Below, one piece after another: positions 40,456 to 48,057 of a DNA stretch of 48,057 bases (within the stretch, counting starts at the first letter, position 1; each line of letters starts with the position of its first letter). The notes beneath the pieces are model-generated. The model was not told the origin of the DNA. It worked only from the letters and a program-made list of their open reading frames with translations, and ran no database searches. Position numbers and translations under genes: made by a program. This DNA comes from Streptomyces niveus (GTDB lineage Bacteria; Actinomycetota; Actinomycetes; Streptomycetales; Streptomycetaceae), in contig NZ_MDCR01000084.1 of the NCBI RefSeq assembly GCF_001723055.1, positions 1 to 48,057 of the forward strand. The letters are read 5' to 3'.

Positions 40456-41910
40456 GTGTTGTCTGCGCTGTCTGAGTTCTTCGCTCCAACCGCTCCAACC
40501 GCTCCAACCGCTTCGACCGCCCGCAGGCGGGGCGCCGCCCGTCTCGCCGCCTCGATGGCCGTATCCGGTCTTGTCGTGGCGGGCACCCTCGCCGGCGCGG
40601 GTGCGGCCGTGGCCGACGACGCGCTCCAGCACCGGGGCGGCGCCGCCGCCACGCTCGACGGCCTCATGACGTACGACAAGGCCGTGCTCACCACCGACGG
40701 CGAGAAGCGCGAACTGCCCGCCGGGCTCTTCGAGATGACCGTCGACGGCGGCGGCAAGCTCAAGACGTACTGCATCGACATCCACAACCCCACCCAGGAC
40801 CAGGCCAAGTATCTGGAGACCCCCTGGGCGCAGACCTCGCTCGGCGCGAACAAGAACGCCGGGAAGATCCGCTGGATCCTGCAGAACTCCTACCCCCAGG
40901 TGGACGACCTCGCCGCGCTCGCCGAGGACGCGGGCACCGGGCCGCTCACCGCGCAGACCGCCGCCGCCGGTACGCAGGTCGCCATCTGGCGCCACTCCGA
41001 CAACGCGGACGTCGACGCCGTGGACCCGCAGGCCGAGAAGCTGGCCGACTGGCTGGAGCGCGGGGCCGACCATGTCGGTGAGCCGAAGGCGTCGCTCACC
41101 CTGGAGCCCGGCGCGGTCTCCGGCCGCAGCGGCGAGCGCATCGGGCCGGTCACCGTCCGTACCGACGCGGACAGTGTCGCGGTGTCCCCGCCCGCCGACG
41201 CCGCCGCGATGGGCATCGAGATCACCGACAAGGACGGCAAGCCCGTCACCGAGGCCGCCGACGGCACGCGGCTCTACTTCGACGTCCCCGAGGACGCGGC
41301 CGACGGCACGGCCGCACTGAGCGTCCAGGCGACCACGTCGGTGCCGGTGGGCAGGGCGTTCGCCGGGGTCACCAAGAGCCAGACGCAGATCCTGGCCGGT
41401 TCCAGCGAGTCCACGGTCTCGGCGGCGGCCACCGCCACCTGGGCGGCTCAGGGCGCGATACCGGCGATCACCGCCGAGAAGAACTGCGCGAAGGGCGGTG
41501 TGGACGTCACCGCGGCCAACACGGGTGACGAGCCGTTCTCCTTCACCCTCGCCGGGGAGGGGTACGCGGTCGAGGCCGGTAAGTCCAGGACGGTCACGGT
41601 GCCGGTGGCCGAGGACCAGGCGTACGACTTCACGATCACCGGCCCCGGTGGGCTCACCAAGAGCTTCCAGGGCGTCCTCGACTGCCGGACGACCGGCAAC
41701 CCCGGCCCGGCGCCCGTCGACGAGACCAGCACCCAGCTGGCCCCGGCCACGGCCGGGGGCGGCGCGGGCACGGACGGTCTCGACCTGGCCGAGACGGGCA
41801 CCTCCAACGCCACGCCGATCATCGGCGGCGTCGCGATCGGCCTGGTCCTGATAGGCGGCGCGGCGGTCTTCTTCTTCCGTAAGAAGAGCGACCCCTCCAC
41901 CGAGGACTGA
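40456..41910 (+). CDS. Sortase-anchored thioester-domain surface protein
   Basis: This 484-residue protein has a signal peptide (helix about 30-52), then a thioester (TQxA) domain in which Cys106 (TYCIDI) and Gln174 (GTQVAIW) should form an internal bond able to attach covalently to host or surface nucleophiles. A region of immunoglobulin-like repeats and a Pro-rich stretch follow. The end is a sorting signal: LAETG near 444-448, a hydrophobic helix and RKK, which fits Streptomyces class E sortases (LAxTG). GGAGG lies 9 nt before GTG 40456. Early codons repeat GCTCCAACC three times, encoding APTAPT. No sortase gene is in the window. Its target is unknown. Confidence 0.85.
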   Translation: MLSALSEFFAPTAPTAPTASTARRRGAARLAASMAVSGLVVAGTLAGAGAAVADDALQHRGGAAATLDGLMTYDKAVLTTDGEKRELPAGLFEMTVDGGGKLKTYCIDIHNPTQDQAKYLETPWAQTSLGANKNAGKIRWILQNSYPQVDDLAALAEDAGTGPLTAQTAAAGTQVAIWRHSDNADVDAVDPQAEKLADWLERGADHVGEPKASLTLEPGAVSGRSGERIGPVTVRTDADSVAVSPPADAAAMGIEITDKDGKPVTEAADGTRLYFDVPEDAADGTAALSVQATTSVPVGRAFAGVTKSQTQILAGSSESTVSAAATATWAAQGAIPAITAEKNCAKGGVDVTAANTGDEPFSFTLAGEGYAVEAGKSRTVTVPVAEDQAYDFTITGPGGLTKSFQGVLDCRTTGNPGPAPVDETSTQLAPATAGGGAGTDGLDLAETGTSNATPIIGGVAIGLVLIGGAAVFFFRKKSDPSTED

Positions 41911-41938
41911 CCGGCCCCTCACGGCCTCTGACCGGCAC

Positions 41939-41975
41939 ACCGTCCGGGCCCGCGCGGACCGCGGGCCCGGACGGT
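41939..41975 (+). terminator. Terminator after the thioester surface protein gene
   Basis: ACCGTCCGGGCCCGC (41939-41953) and GCGGGCCCGGACGGT (41961-41975) form a perfect 15-bp stem with a 7-nt loop, 28 bp after the stop codon. Confidence 0.8.
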
Positions 41976-42095
41976 GAGTCCGAGGCCTGGACAACCGGTT
42001 TCTCCCCAGGGAGGGACGTGCGGCAAGATGGTTCCATCTGCCCTCACGCGGTGGAGCCGCACATTGGCCCTTCTCGATCTGCCGGACGGTTTCTC

Positions 42096-43760
42096 TTGGC
42101 TGAGTACATCTACACGATGCGCAAGACGCGCAAGGCGCACGGCGACAAGGTCATCCTCGATGACGTGACGCAGAGCTTCCTGCCCGGCGCGAAGATCGGT
42201 GTGGTCGGCCCGAACGGCGCCGGTAAGTCCACCGTGCTGAAGATCATGGCCGGGCTTGAGCAGCCGTCCAACGGTGAGGCCTTCCTGACACCCGGGTACT
42301 CGGTCGGGATGCTCCTCCAGGAGCCGCCCCTGGACGAGACCAAGACGGTTCTGGAGAACGTCCAGGACGGCGCCGCCGAGACCATGGGCAAGCTGAAGAG
42401 GTTCAACGAGGTCGCCGAGCTGATGGCGACCGACTACTCCGACGCCCTGATGGACGAGATGGGCAAGCTCCAGGAAGACCTGGACCACGCCAACGCGTGG
42501 GACCTGGACACCCAGCTGGAGCAGGCCATGGACGCGCTGGGCTGCCCGCCCGGCGACTGGGCGGTCACCAACCTGTCCGGTGGCGAGCGCCGCCGTGTCG
42601 CGCTCTGCAAGCTGCTGCTGGAAGCGCCCGACCTGCTGCTGCTGGACGAGCCCACCAACCACCTGGACGCCGAGTCCGTGCAGTGGCTGGAGCAGCACCT
42701 CGCGAAGTACCCCGGTGCCGTCGTCGCCGTCACCCACGACCGGTACTTCCTGGACAACGTCGCCGGCTGGATCTGCGAGGTCGACCGCGGCCGGCTGCAC
42801 GGCTACGAGGGCAACTACTCCAAGTACCTGGAGACCAAGCAGGCACGCCTCAAGGTCGAGGGCCAGAAGGACGCCAAGCGCGCCAAGCGGCTCAAGGAAG
42901 AGCTTGAGTGGGTCCGCTCCAACGCGAAGGGGCGCCAGGCCAAGTCCAAGGCCAGGCTGGCCCGTTACGAGGAGATGGCCGCCGAGGCGGACAAGATGCG
43001 GAAGCTGGACTTCGAGGAGATCCAGATCCCGCCGGGCCCGCGGCTGGGCAACGTCGTGGTCGAGGTCCAGAACCTGAGCAAGGCGTTCGGCGAGAAGGTC
43101 CTCATCGACGACCTCTCCTTCACGCTGCCGCGTAACGGCATCGTCGGGGTCATCGGCCCGAACGGCGCCGGCAAGACGACGCTCTTCAAGATGATCCAGG
43201 GTCTTGAGGAGCCGGACTCCGGCAGCATCAAGGTCGGCGACACCGTCAACATCAGCTACGTCGACCAGAACCGTGGCAGCATCGACCCGAAGAAGACGCT
43301 GTGGGCCGTCGTCTCCGACGAGCTGGACTACATCAACGTCGGTCATGTCGAGATGCCCTCGCGCGCGTACGTCTCCGCGTTCGGCTTCAAGGGCCCGGAC
43401 CAGCAGAAGCCGGCCGGAGTCCTCTCCGGCGGTGAGCGCAACCGCCTCAACCTGGCGCTGACGCTCAAGCAGGGCGGCAACCTGCTGCTCCTCGACGAAC
43501 CGACCAACGACCTCGACGTCGAGACCCTGTCGTCGCTGGAGAACGCGCTGCTGGAGTTCTCCGGCGCGGCCGTGATCATCTCTCACGACCGCTGGTTCCT
43601 CGACCGCGTCGCCACGCACATCCTGGCGTACGAGGGCGAGTCCAGGTGGTTCTGGTTCGAGGGCAACTTCGAGGCGTACGAGAAGAACAAGGTGGAGCGG
43701 CTCGGCGCCGAGGCGTCCCGGCCGCACCGCGCCACGTACAAGAAGCTGACGCGAGGCTGA
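42096..43760 (+). CDS. ettA: Energy-dependent translational throttle protein EttA (ABC-F)
   Basis: This 554-residue cytosolic ABC-F ATPase binds the ribosomal E site and couples translation to the ATP/ADP ratio. Both ATPase halves are intact: GPNGAGKS near 40-47, LSGGERRR and LLLLDEPTNHLD in the first; GPNGAGKT near 354, LSGGERNR and LLLLDEPTNDLD in the second. The arm and P-site linker between them is about 80 residues long and rich in Lys/Arg. The start is TTG at 42096 (protein MAEYIYTMRK, the family norm); the ribosome-binding site is weak. The thioesterase gene begins one base after its stop. Confidence 0.95.
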   Translation: MAEYIYTMRKTRKAHGDKVILDDVTQSFLPGAKIGVVGPNGAGKSTVLKIMAGLEQPSNGEAFLTPGYSVGMLLQEPPLDETKTVLENVQDGAAETMGKLKRFNEVAELMATDYSDALMDEMGKLQEDLDHANAWDLDTQLEQAMDALGCPPGDWAVTNLSGGERRRVALCKLLLEAPDLLLLDEPTNHLDAESVQWLEQHLAKYPGAVVAVTHDRYFLDNVAGWICEVDRGRLHGYEGNYSKYLETKQARLKVEGQKDAKRAKRLKEELEWVRSNAKGRQAKSKARLARYEEMAAEADKMRKLDFEEIQIPPGPRLGNVVVEVQNLSKAFGEKVLIDDLSFTLPRNGIVGVIGPNGAGKTTLFKMIQGLEEPDSGSIKVGDTVNISYVDQNRGSIDPKKTLWAVVSDELDYINVGHVEMPSRAYVSAFGFKGPDQQKPAGVLSGGERNRLNLALTLKQGGNLLLLDEPTNDLDVETLSSLENALLEFSGAAVIISHDRWFLDRVATHILAYEGESRWFWFEGNFEAYEKNKVERLGAEASRPHRATYKKLTRG

Positions 43761-43761
43761 C

Positions 43762-44187
43762 ATGGCTCGCCACCTCTACAGCTGCCCCATGCGCTGGTCG
43801 GACATGGACGCCTTCGGGCACGTCAACAACGTCGTCTTCATCCGCTATCTGGAGGAAGCGCGTATCGACTTCATGTTCCGGCTCGCGCCGGGGACCGACT
43901 CGCCGTCCTTCTCGGGCGGGTCCGTCGTGGCCCGCCACGAGATCGACTACAAGCTGCCGCTGGTCCACCGGCACGAGCCGGTGGACGTGGAGCTGTGGGT
44001 GACGAAGATCGGGGCGGCGGCGCTCACGATCGCGTACGAGATCAAGGACGAGGACCAGGTGTACGTACGGGCTTCGACGATCATCGTGCCGTACGACCTC
44101 AAGGCCGGCCGGCCACGGCGGATCACGGCGGAGGAGAAGTCCTTCCTCCTCGCGTACCTGGACGACGCGGAGGCTCTCGCGGCATGA
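43762..44187 (+). CDS. Acyl-CoA thioesterase (hotdog fold, 4HBT)
   Basis: This 141-residue hotdog-fold enzyme carries the 4HBT/YbgC signature SDMDAFGHVNNVVFIRYLEEAR near 13-34, in which the Asp is the nucleophile or base. Members hydrolyse short acyl-CoA or acyl-ACP thioesters in the cytoplasm as tetramers. It is placed directly after ettA and its own stop overlaps the next ATG (ATGA), so the three form one operon. The ribosome-binding site is within ettA. Confidence 0.9.
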   Translation: MARHLYSCPMRWSDMDAFGHVNNVVFIRYLEEARIDFMFRLAPGTDSPSFSGGSVVARHEIDYKLPLVHRHEPVDVELWVTKIGAAALTIAYEIKDEDQVYVRASTIIVPYDLKAGRPRRITAEEKSFLLAYLDDAEALAA

Positions 44188-44876
44188 CGGCGACGACCGT
44201 ACGGGCCCTGCGGCTCGCCGACACGGCGGAGGCGGCGGATCTCGCCGCCTTCCTCGGCCGGCTGATCCGCTACGACCGGGCGGCGGCGGTACGCCTCCAG
44301 GTGGGCGACGGGGCCGTGGCGGTGTTCGGGCGGCCCCCGGCGTTCGAGGTCCTGGCGATCCGTACGGCGCGGCTGCGTGCGGGTTCGTCGTCGGCGGAGC
44401 TGGATGTCACCGTGTCGGCCGGTGAACTCCTCGAAGCGATCGACGAGTTGACGGGCGGCTTCGCGCTGCCCGCCGCCGTGACGGGCCCCCCGTGGACGGG
44501 GGTGCTCCCGCCACGCGGCGGCTGGCAGCGGGTCCCCGGCCTGCCGGGCCCAGCCCGGCTGCGCGAGGAGATCGCCGAGGCGGTCGCCGAATTCCGCACC
44601 CGCGACGAGGCGTTGCCCGCGGCGCACCGCGACCGCGCCGAACGGGACAGGATCGGCCGCGAGATCTGGTCCCGCCCGGTCGCCGACACCCCCCTGCCCC
44701 TGCGCGCGGTCCACGCGGCGCAGTCGGTGGGCTTCCTGCGCCCGATGCCGGAGAACGCACCGGTGGCCCTGCTCAGAACGGGTACGTGGCTACGCCTGAG
44801 CACCCCGTACGGCTCGATCGCGGTCCGCGCGGCCGGCACACCCGGCATCACGTCCCTCACGGTGACCCCGACCTGA
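44184..44876 (+). CDS. Conserved hypothetical protein
   Basis: I do not recognise this 230-residue protein beyond an actinobacterial conserved hypothetical. It is soluble, rich in Ala/Arg, and has a repeated beta pattern in its first half (VRLQVGDGAVAVFGRPPAFEVLAIRTARLR). A charged helical segment near 130-160 (REEIAEAVAEFRTRDEALPAAHRDRAER cut by proline) and the ending SLTVTPT follow. There is no signal peptide or membrane helix. Its ATG overlaps the thioesterase stop, so it belongs to the ettA operon; a role linked to either neighbour is inference. A terminator follows. Confidence 0.7.
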   Translation: MTATTVRALRLADTAEAADLAAFLGRLIRYDRAAAVRLQVGDGAVAVFGRPPAFEVLAIRTARLRAGSSSAELDVTVSAGELLEAIDELTGGFALPAAVTGPPWTGVLPPRGGWQRVPGLPGPARLREEIAEAVAEFRTRDEALPAAHRDRAERDRIGREIWSRPVADTPLPLRAVHAAQSVGFLRPMPENAPVALLRTGTWLRLSTPYGSIAVRAAGTPGITSLTVTPT

Positions 44877-44884
44877 GCGCATCC

Positions 44885-44913
44885 GGCCGGGCGCGGCCCC
44901 GGTCCGCCCGGCC
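44885..44913. terminator. Terminator between the ettA operon and the ABC ATPase gene
   Basis: GGCCGGGCG (44885-44893) and CGCCCGGCC (44905-44913) form a perfect 9-bp stem with an 11-nt loop between converging genes. Confidence 0.65.
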
Positions 44914-44920
44914 CGGCCCG

Positions 44921-45892
44921 TCACTCGTCCGGGGTGTCCGGCCAGACCCCGATGTGGTCCTGTTCCAGTTCCAGCATCACCCGGTGTTCCATGCCCAGCG
45001 CCTTCGTGTACTCCGCCGGGAGCTGGAGGCGGCCCGCGCGGTCGAGCATCGCGTATTCGCGGGCCACCACCGACTCCTGGCCCGTCGTCGCGTCGACCTC
45101 CGTGCGGCGCAGGACCTCCGAGGACGTGCGGCCGTCGCGGATCGCCACCGTGCGGCGGACCTCCGACGCGACCTCCTGGTCGTGGGTGACGATCACGATC
45201 GTCGTGCCCAGTTCCTCGTTCGCGCGCCGGAACGCGGAGAACACCTGCTCGCCCGTCGCCGAGTCCAGCTCGCCCGTCGGCTCGTCGGCCAGCAGCACGG
45301 AGGGCGAGTTGGCGAGGGCGACGGCGATCGCCACGCGCTGCTGCTGGCCGCCGGACATCTGATGGGGGCGCCGGTCGCGGCAGTCCGCGACGTCCAGCAT
45401 CGTCAGCAGCGACCGCGCCCGCGCGGCGCGCTCGGCCCGCCGGCCCCGGCCGCCCGACCCGCTCAACTGCATCGGCAGGGAGACGTTCTGACCGGCCGTC
45501 ATGTACGGGAGCAGATTCCGGCCGGTCTCCTGCCAGACGAAGCCCACCGCCTCACGCCGGTAGCGCAGCCGCGCCTTCGCGTCCATGGCCAGCAGATCGC
45601 GGCCCGCGACCTTCGCCGCGCCCGCCGTCGGGACGTCCAGGCCCGCCAGGATGTTCATCAGCGTCGACTTGCCGCTGCCTGACGCCCCCACGAGAGCCAT
45701 CAACTCGCCCTCGGCCACCAGCAGATCGAGCCCCTGGAGGGCCTGCACCTCCACCCCGTCGGCGGTGAAGATCCGTACCAGCCGGTCGCACGCGATGAGC
45801 GCGTCGTGCCCGTACGAGGGCCGGTCGCGGTGGGTGCCCGCGCGCCGTTCCAACTGCTCCAGCGTCACCGGGGACCCCGTCGACGATGTCAT
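44921..45892 (-). CDS. MacB-like ABC ATPase with a C-terminal AbrB-like domain
   Basis: This 323-residue protein is a LolD/MacB-type ATPase: Walker A GASGSGKST at 69-77, signature MSGGQQQR near 179, LLADEPTGELD near 200-210 and the H-loop in THDQE. After the ATPase comes a ~45-residue tail (about 279-320) reading LDRAGRLQLPAEYTKALGM, the swapped-hairpin AbrB/SpoVT pattern normally used for DNA binding or dimerisation. AGGAG lies 7 nt before ATG 45892, which overlaps the stop of the permease (ATGA). The pair probably forms a mechanotransmitting or exporter complex; the substrate is unknown. Confidence 0.88.
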   Translation of the reverse strand: MTSSTGSPVTLEQLERRAGTHRDRPSYGHDALIACDRLVRIFTADGVEVQALQGLDLLVAEGELMALVGASGSGKSTLMNILAGLDVPTAGAAKVAGRDLLAMDAKARLRYRREAVGFVWQETGRNLLPYMTAGQNVSLPMQLSGSGGRGRRAERAARARSLLTMLDVADCRDRRPHQMSGGQQQRVAIAVALANSPSVLLADEPTGELDSATGEQVFSAFRRANEELGTTIVIVTHDQEVASEVRRTVAIRDGRTSSEVLRRTEVDATTGQESVVAREYAMLDRAGRLQLPAEYTKALGMEHRVMLELEQDHIGVWPDTPDE

Positions 45893-48057
45893 CGGCTGTC
45901 TCCTGCCCTGAGTTCGTTGATCGATCCCTGCCGTCCCGCCCACCACGCCTGCACGACCGACACCGCCGCGGCGAGCGCCAGCACCCCCACGGCCGGCAGC
46001 ACCAGCGACCAGGGATCGGCCCGGAGCGGCGCCCCGTCCAGTGTCACGTCCGACGTCGCCGTCAGCGCCAGCCGTACCAGGTCCACCCCCGGTGCGAGCA
46101 GCACGATGGTCGCCCAGCCGACGAACGCCCCGCCCACCGCCGCGAGCAGCGCCTGCGGAAGGACCTCCAGGCCCAGGAGTTGGCGTCCCTGGCGTCTGGT
46201 GAGGCCCATGGTGCGCAGCCGCGCCAGCAACGTGAGGCGTTCGGGGGCCGTCTGCGACAGCGAGAGCAGCAACGCCAGCAGGGCGTAGCCCGCGCCCGCC
46301 GCGATCGCCGCCGCGTAGATCCGCTCGGCGCCCTCCTGCATGGGCGTGTTGACGAACGCCTTGCGCTCGTCGCTCCGCAACTTCACGGTCAGTTCGTCGC
46401 CGCTCTCCGCGCCGAAGTCCGCGACCGCCCGACGCAGCGCGTCGCCGTCCAGGCCGCCGCCCGTGACCAGCAGGGTGGTCGGCGCCCGCTGCGTCAGGTC
46501 GGCGGCGTTCACCAGCAGGTAGTCGCCGCCGGGCGCCCCCGGGGTGTTGGCGCGTATCTCCGCCACCCGCACCTTGAAGTCCCCGGCCGCCGACTGGATG
46601 TCACGCGGCTGGTCGCCGAGCCGCTCGGCGACGGCGGGCGAGGCTATCGCGGGCAGCACCCGGCCCGCGTCCGACCCGCCGTCGCGTACGCCTCCCCCGC
46701 CCACGGACTTCAGCGCGTCGGCCGGGAACTCCCCGAGCCCGGTCTGCCGGGCGAGGCGCGCGTACGCCTTCGGCTCCACGCCGATCATGGTCACGCCGAG
46801 CGCCGTCCTGAACCCCTTGGCATCGGACGGGAGCGGGACGCCGTACTCGACCCGGATAGCGGTCACTTCCCCGACCCCGGCGCCGCCCCGTACGGCCGCG
46901 GCCAGCCCGTCGGGCAGCACCGGCGACGAGCCGACGACGCTGATCCGGGCGTCGGCGCCGGTCGCGAGCACGGCGGCCCGCTCCCGGGCGCCGTCGATCC
47001 CCGCGAGCACGGAGCCACCGAAGGCGGCGGTCGTCAGCGCGATGAGCAGTGCGAGCAGCGGCAGCGCGCCCGACGACGAAGCGCGGCCCGCGCGGGCAAG
47101 CGACAGGAAACCGACGGCGCCGCGCAGCCGGCCCGCCGGGCGGCCCGCGAAACGCAGCGGCAGCGGATACAGCCGTACGAGAACGAGCGCCGCGATCAGC
47201 CCCACCAGGATCGGCGCGGAGCTGACCAGATAGTCCACGTCGTCGACCGCGCCCGATCCGGCCGATCCGCCCGTGCCGCGCCGCCGCAGCGCGAGGACCG
47301 CGCCGATCGCCAGCGCCAGCAGGGTCAGTTCGGCGATGGTGCGGCGCCGCGACGGCCTGGCCCGTACGAGATCCTCGCGGCCCCCGTGCGGCCGTGGCCT
47401 GCGGTGCCGTACGACGGCCCGGACCGGCAGCGCCGCGCACGCCAGCAGACCCGCGCAGCCCGCGGCGGCGACGGCGGGCAGCAGCCGCGCCTCCGGAACG
47501 GTCAGCACGGCCAGCAGCAGACCGACGGCCGTCGCCGGCACGGCGATCACCGCCGTTTCGGCCAGGAGCCGGCCGCCGATCGCGCGCAGCGATCCGCCGC
47601 GCGAGCGCAGCAGGGCGAGTTCGGCCTGCCGCCGTACGGCGAGCAGACTGCCCGCCATCACCAACACGACGGCGGCCACGGCCCCGATCCCCAGCGCGGC
47701 GACGGTGACGACCGGGGCGATGGCCGACCGCATCGAGCGGTGCGCGGCCACGATCTCGTCAAGTCCCGTCGCCACCACGGCGGACGGCCCGACGACGGCA
47801 GGCGCGCGCAGCCGGGTCAGCTCGGGGCCGTTCTCCAAGGAGGCGATGCGCGAGGCGAGCTGAGGCGCGTCGCGCGCGGTGAGCGCCCCGGCGTCCGGGG
47901 CGATCCGCCAGTACACCTGCGGCTCACCGGTGGTGCCGAGCAGGGCGGGCGCGGCGTCGGGCGCCAGCAACAGGGAGGCACGCCAGTAGCGGGGAGGCGG
48001 CAGTTCCCTGGACGGTTTGGTGACGAGGGCGGGGGAGCCGAGGGTGGGCTCGACGGC
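45889..48057 (-). CDS. FtsX/MacB-type ABC permease, start beyond the window
   Basis: The frame is open from the stop at 45889 to the right edge; 722 residues are present and the N-terminus is missing. About ten hydrophobic helices are visible in two FtsX-like groups, with large extracytoplasmic regions between, for example about residues 340-540. VRLALTATSDVTLDG and SINELRAGDSR are at the C-terminal end. Large FtsX permeases of this kind pair with a LolD/MacB ATPase, and the next gene, overlapping by ATGA, is one. A TTG at 47970 is not a true start. Confidence 0.85.
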   Translation of the reverse strand, partial: AVEPTLGSPALVTKPSRELPPPRYWRASLLLAPDAAPALLGTTGEPQVYWRIAPDAGALTARDAPQLASRIASLENGPELTRLRAPAVVGPSAVVATGLDEIVAAHRSMRSAIAPVVTVAALGIGAVAAVVLVMAGSLLAVRRQAELALLRSRGGSLRAIGGRLLAETAVIAVPATAVGLLLAVLTVPEARLLPAVAAAGCAGLLACAALPVRAVVRHRRPRPHGGREDLVRARPSRRRTIAELTLLALAIGAVLALRRRGTGGSAGSGAVDDVDYLVSSAPILVGLIAALVLVRLYPLPLRFAGRPAGRLRGAVGFLSLARAGRASSSGALPLLALLIALTTAAFGGSVLAGIDGARERAAVLATGADARISVVGSSPVLPDGLAAAVRGGAGVGEVTAIRVEYGVPLPSDAKGFRTALGVTMIGVEPKAYARLARQTGLGEFPADALKSVGGGGVRDGGSDAGRVLPAIASPAVAERLGDQPRDIQSAAGDFKVRVAEIRANTPGAPGGDYLLVNAADLTQRAPTTLLVTGGGLDGDALRRAVADFGAESGDELTVKLRSDERKAFVNTPMQEGAERIYAAAIAAGAGYALLALLLSLSQTAPERLTLLARLRTMGLTRRQGRQLLGLEVLPQALLAAVGGAFVGWATIVLLAPGVDLVRLALTATSDVTLDGAPLRADPWSLVLPAVGVLALAAAVSVVQAWWAGRQGSINELRAGDSR

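Noticed and set aside
47970..48057. TTG at 47970 as the start of the ABC permease
   Set aside because: The frame stays open to the edge with sensible residues (LPPPRYWRASLLLAPD), so the true start lies outside.
1..48057. CRISPR arrays, insertion sequences or prophage genes
   Set aside because: No regularly spaced repeats, transposase, integrase or phage structural genes were seen.

Overview
The window is high-GC actinobacterial DNA, most probably a Streptomyces chromosome. The reasons are the strong third-position G/C bias, GTG/TTG starts, ATGA/GTGA gene overlaps, two rare TTA codons, and a set of Streptomyces genes: a DynA/DynB dynamin pair, a second SSB, a sortase-anchored thioester-domain protein and EttA. 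I count 42 protein genes (one cut by the right edge), one tRNA, and one probable small RNA. No prophage, transposon, integrase or CRISPR array is visible. Most of it is core or near-core chromosome with small accessory blocks.

Layout, left half. Positions 1-5669 hold a RecD2-type helicase with an upstream DnaA box, citrate synthase, a probable minus-strand small RNA in a 559-bp gap, an orphan CopZ-like copper chaperone behind a CsoR-type operator, and a TetR regulator. The TetR gene is divergent from an MMPL exporter across a very long inverted repeat. Positions 8205-16104 hold a small HTH protein and the myo-inositol catabolic block: a divergent IolE-like barrel protein, then iolC, an aldolase-like barrel gene, iolB, iolD and iolA. 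Positions 16201-23285 hold an aldo/keto reductase, a TTA-containing methyltransferase and a GNAT acetyltransferase. They also hold an unusual gene fusing a secreted-type X-Pro peptidase/acyl-esterase-like hydrolase to an ABC ATPase, its permease, and a TTA-containing LuxR-type regulator.

Layout, right half. Positions 23485-33924 hold a von Willebrand lipoprotein, a DUF1772 membrane protein and a second methyltransferase. These are followed by an ARMT1-like phosphatase next to a kinase-like DUF4032 protein, a DHA2 exporter, a DUF6630-like protein, a PrnB-like haem protein and an APH(3-double-prime)-like phosphotransferase. Then come an MFS transporter, a 54-residue membrane protein, tRNA-Arg(UCU), the dynA-dynB-ssbB sporulation/division group, the thioester surface protein, and ettA with a thioesterase and an unknown protein. 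The window ends in a MacB-like ABC pair whose ATPase carries an AbrB-like tail.

How the parts work together. The inositol genes cover every step from 2-keto-myo-inositol to acetyl-CoA plus CO2, apart from dehydrogenase, uptake and regulator genes, which are not in the window. DynA, DynB and SsbB are all linked to sporulation septation and chromosome segregation. The two TTA codons suggest bldA-dependent, developmentally timed expression of one regulator and one methyltransferase. The strongest candidates for undescribed biology are the structured small RNA at about 3930-4222 and the hydrolase-ABC fusion with its permease at 18761-22275.
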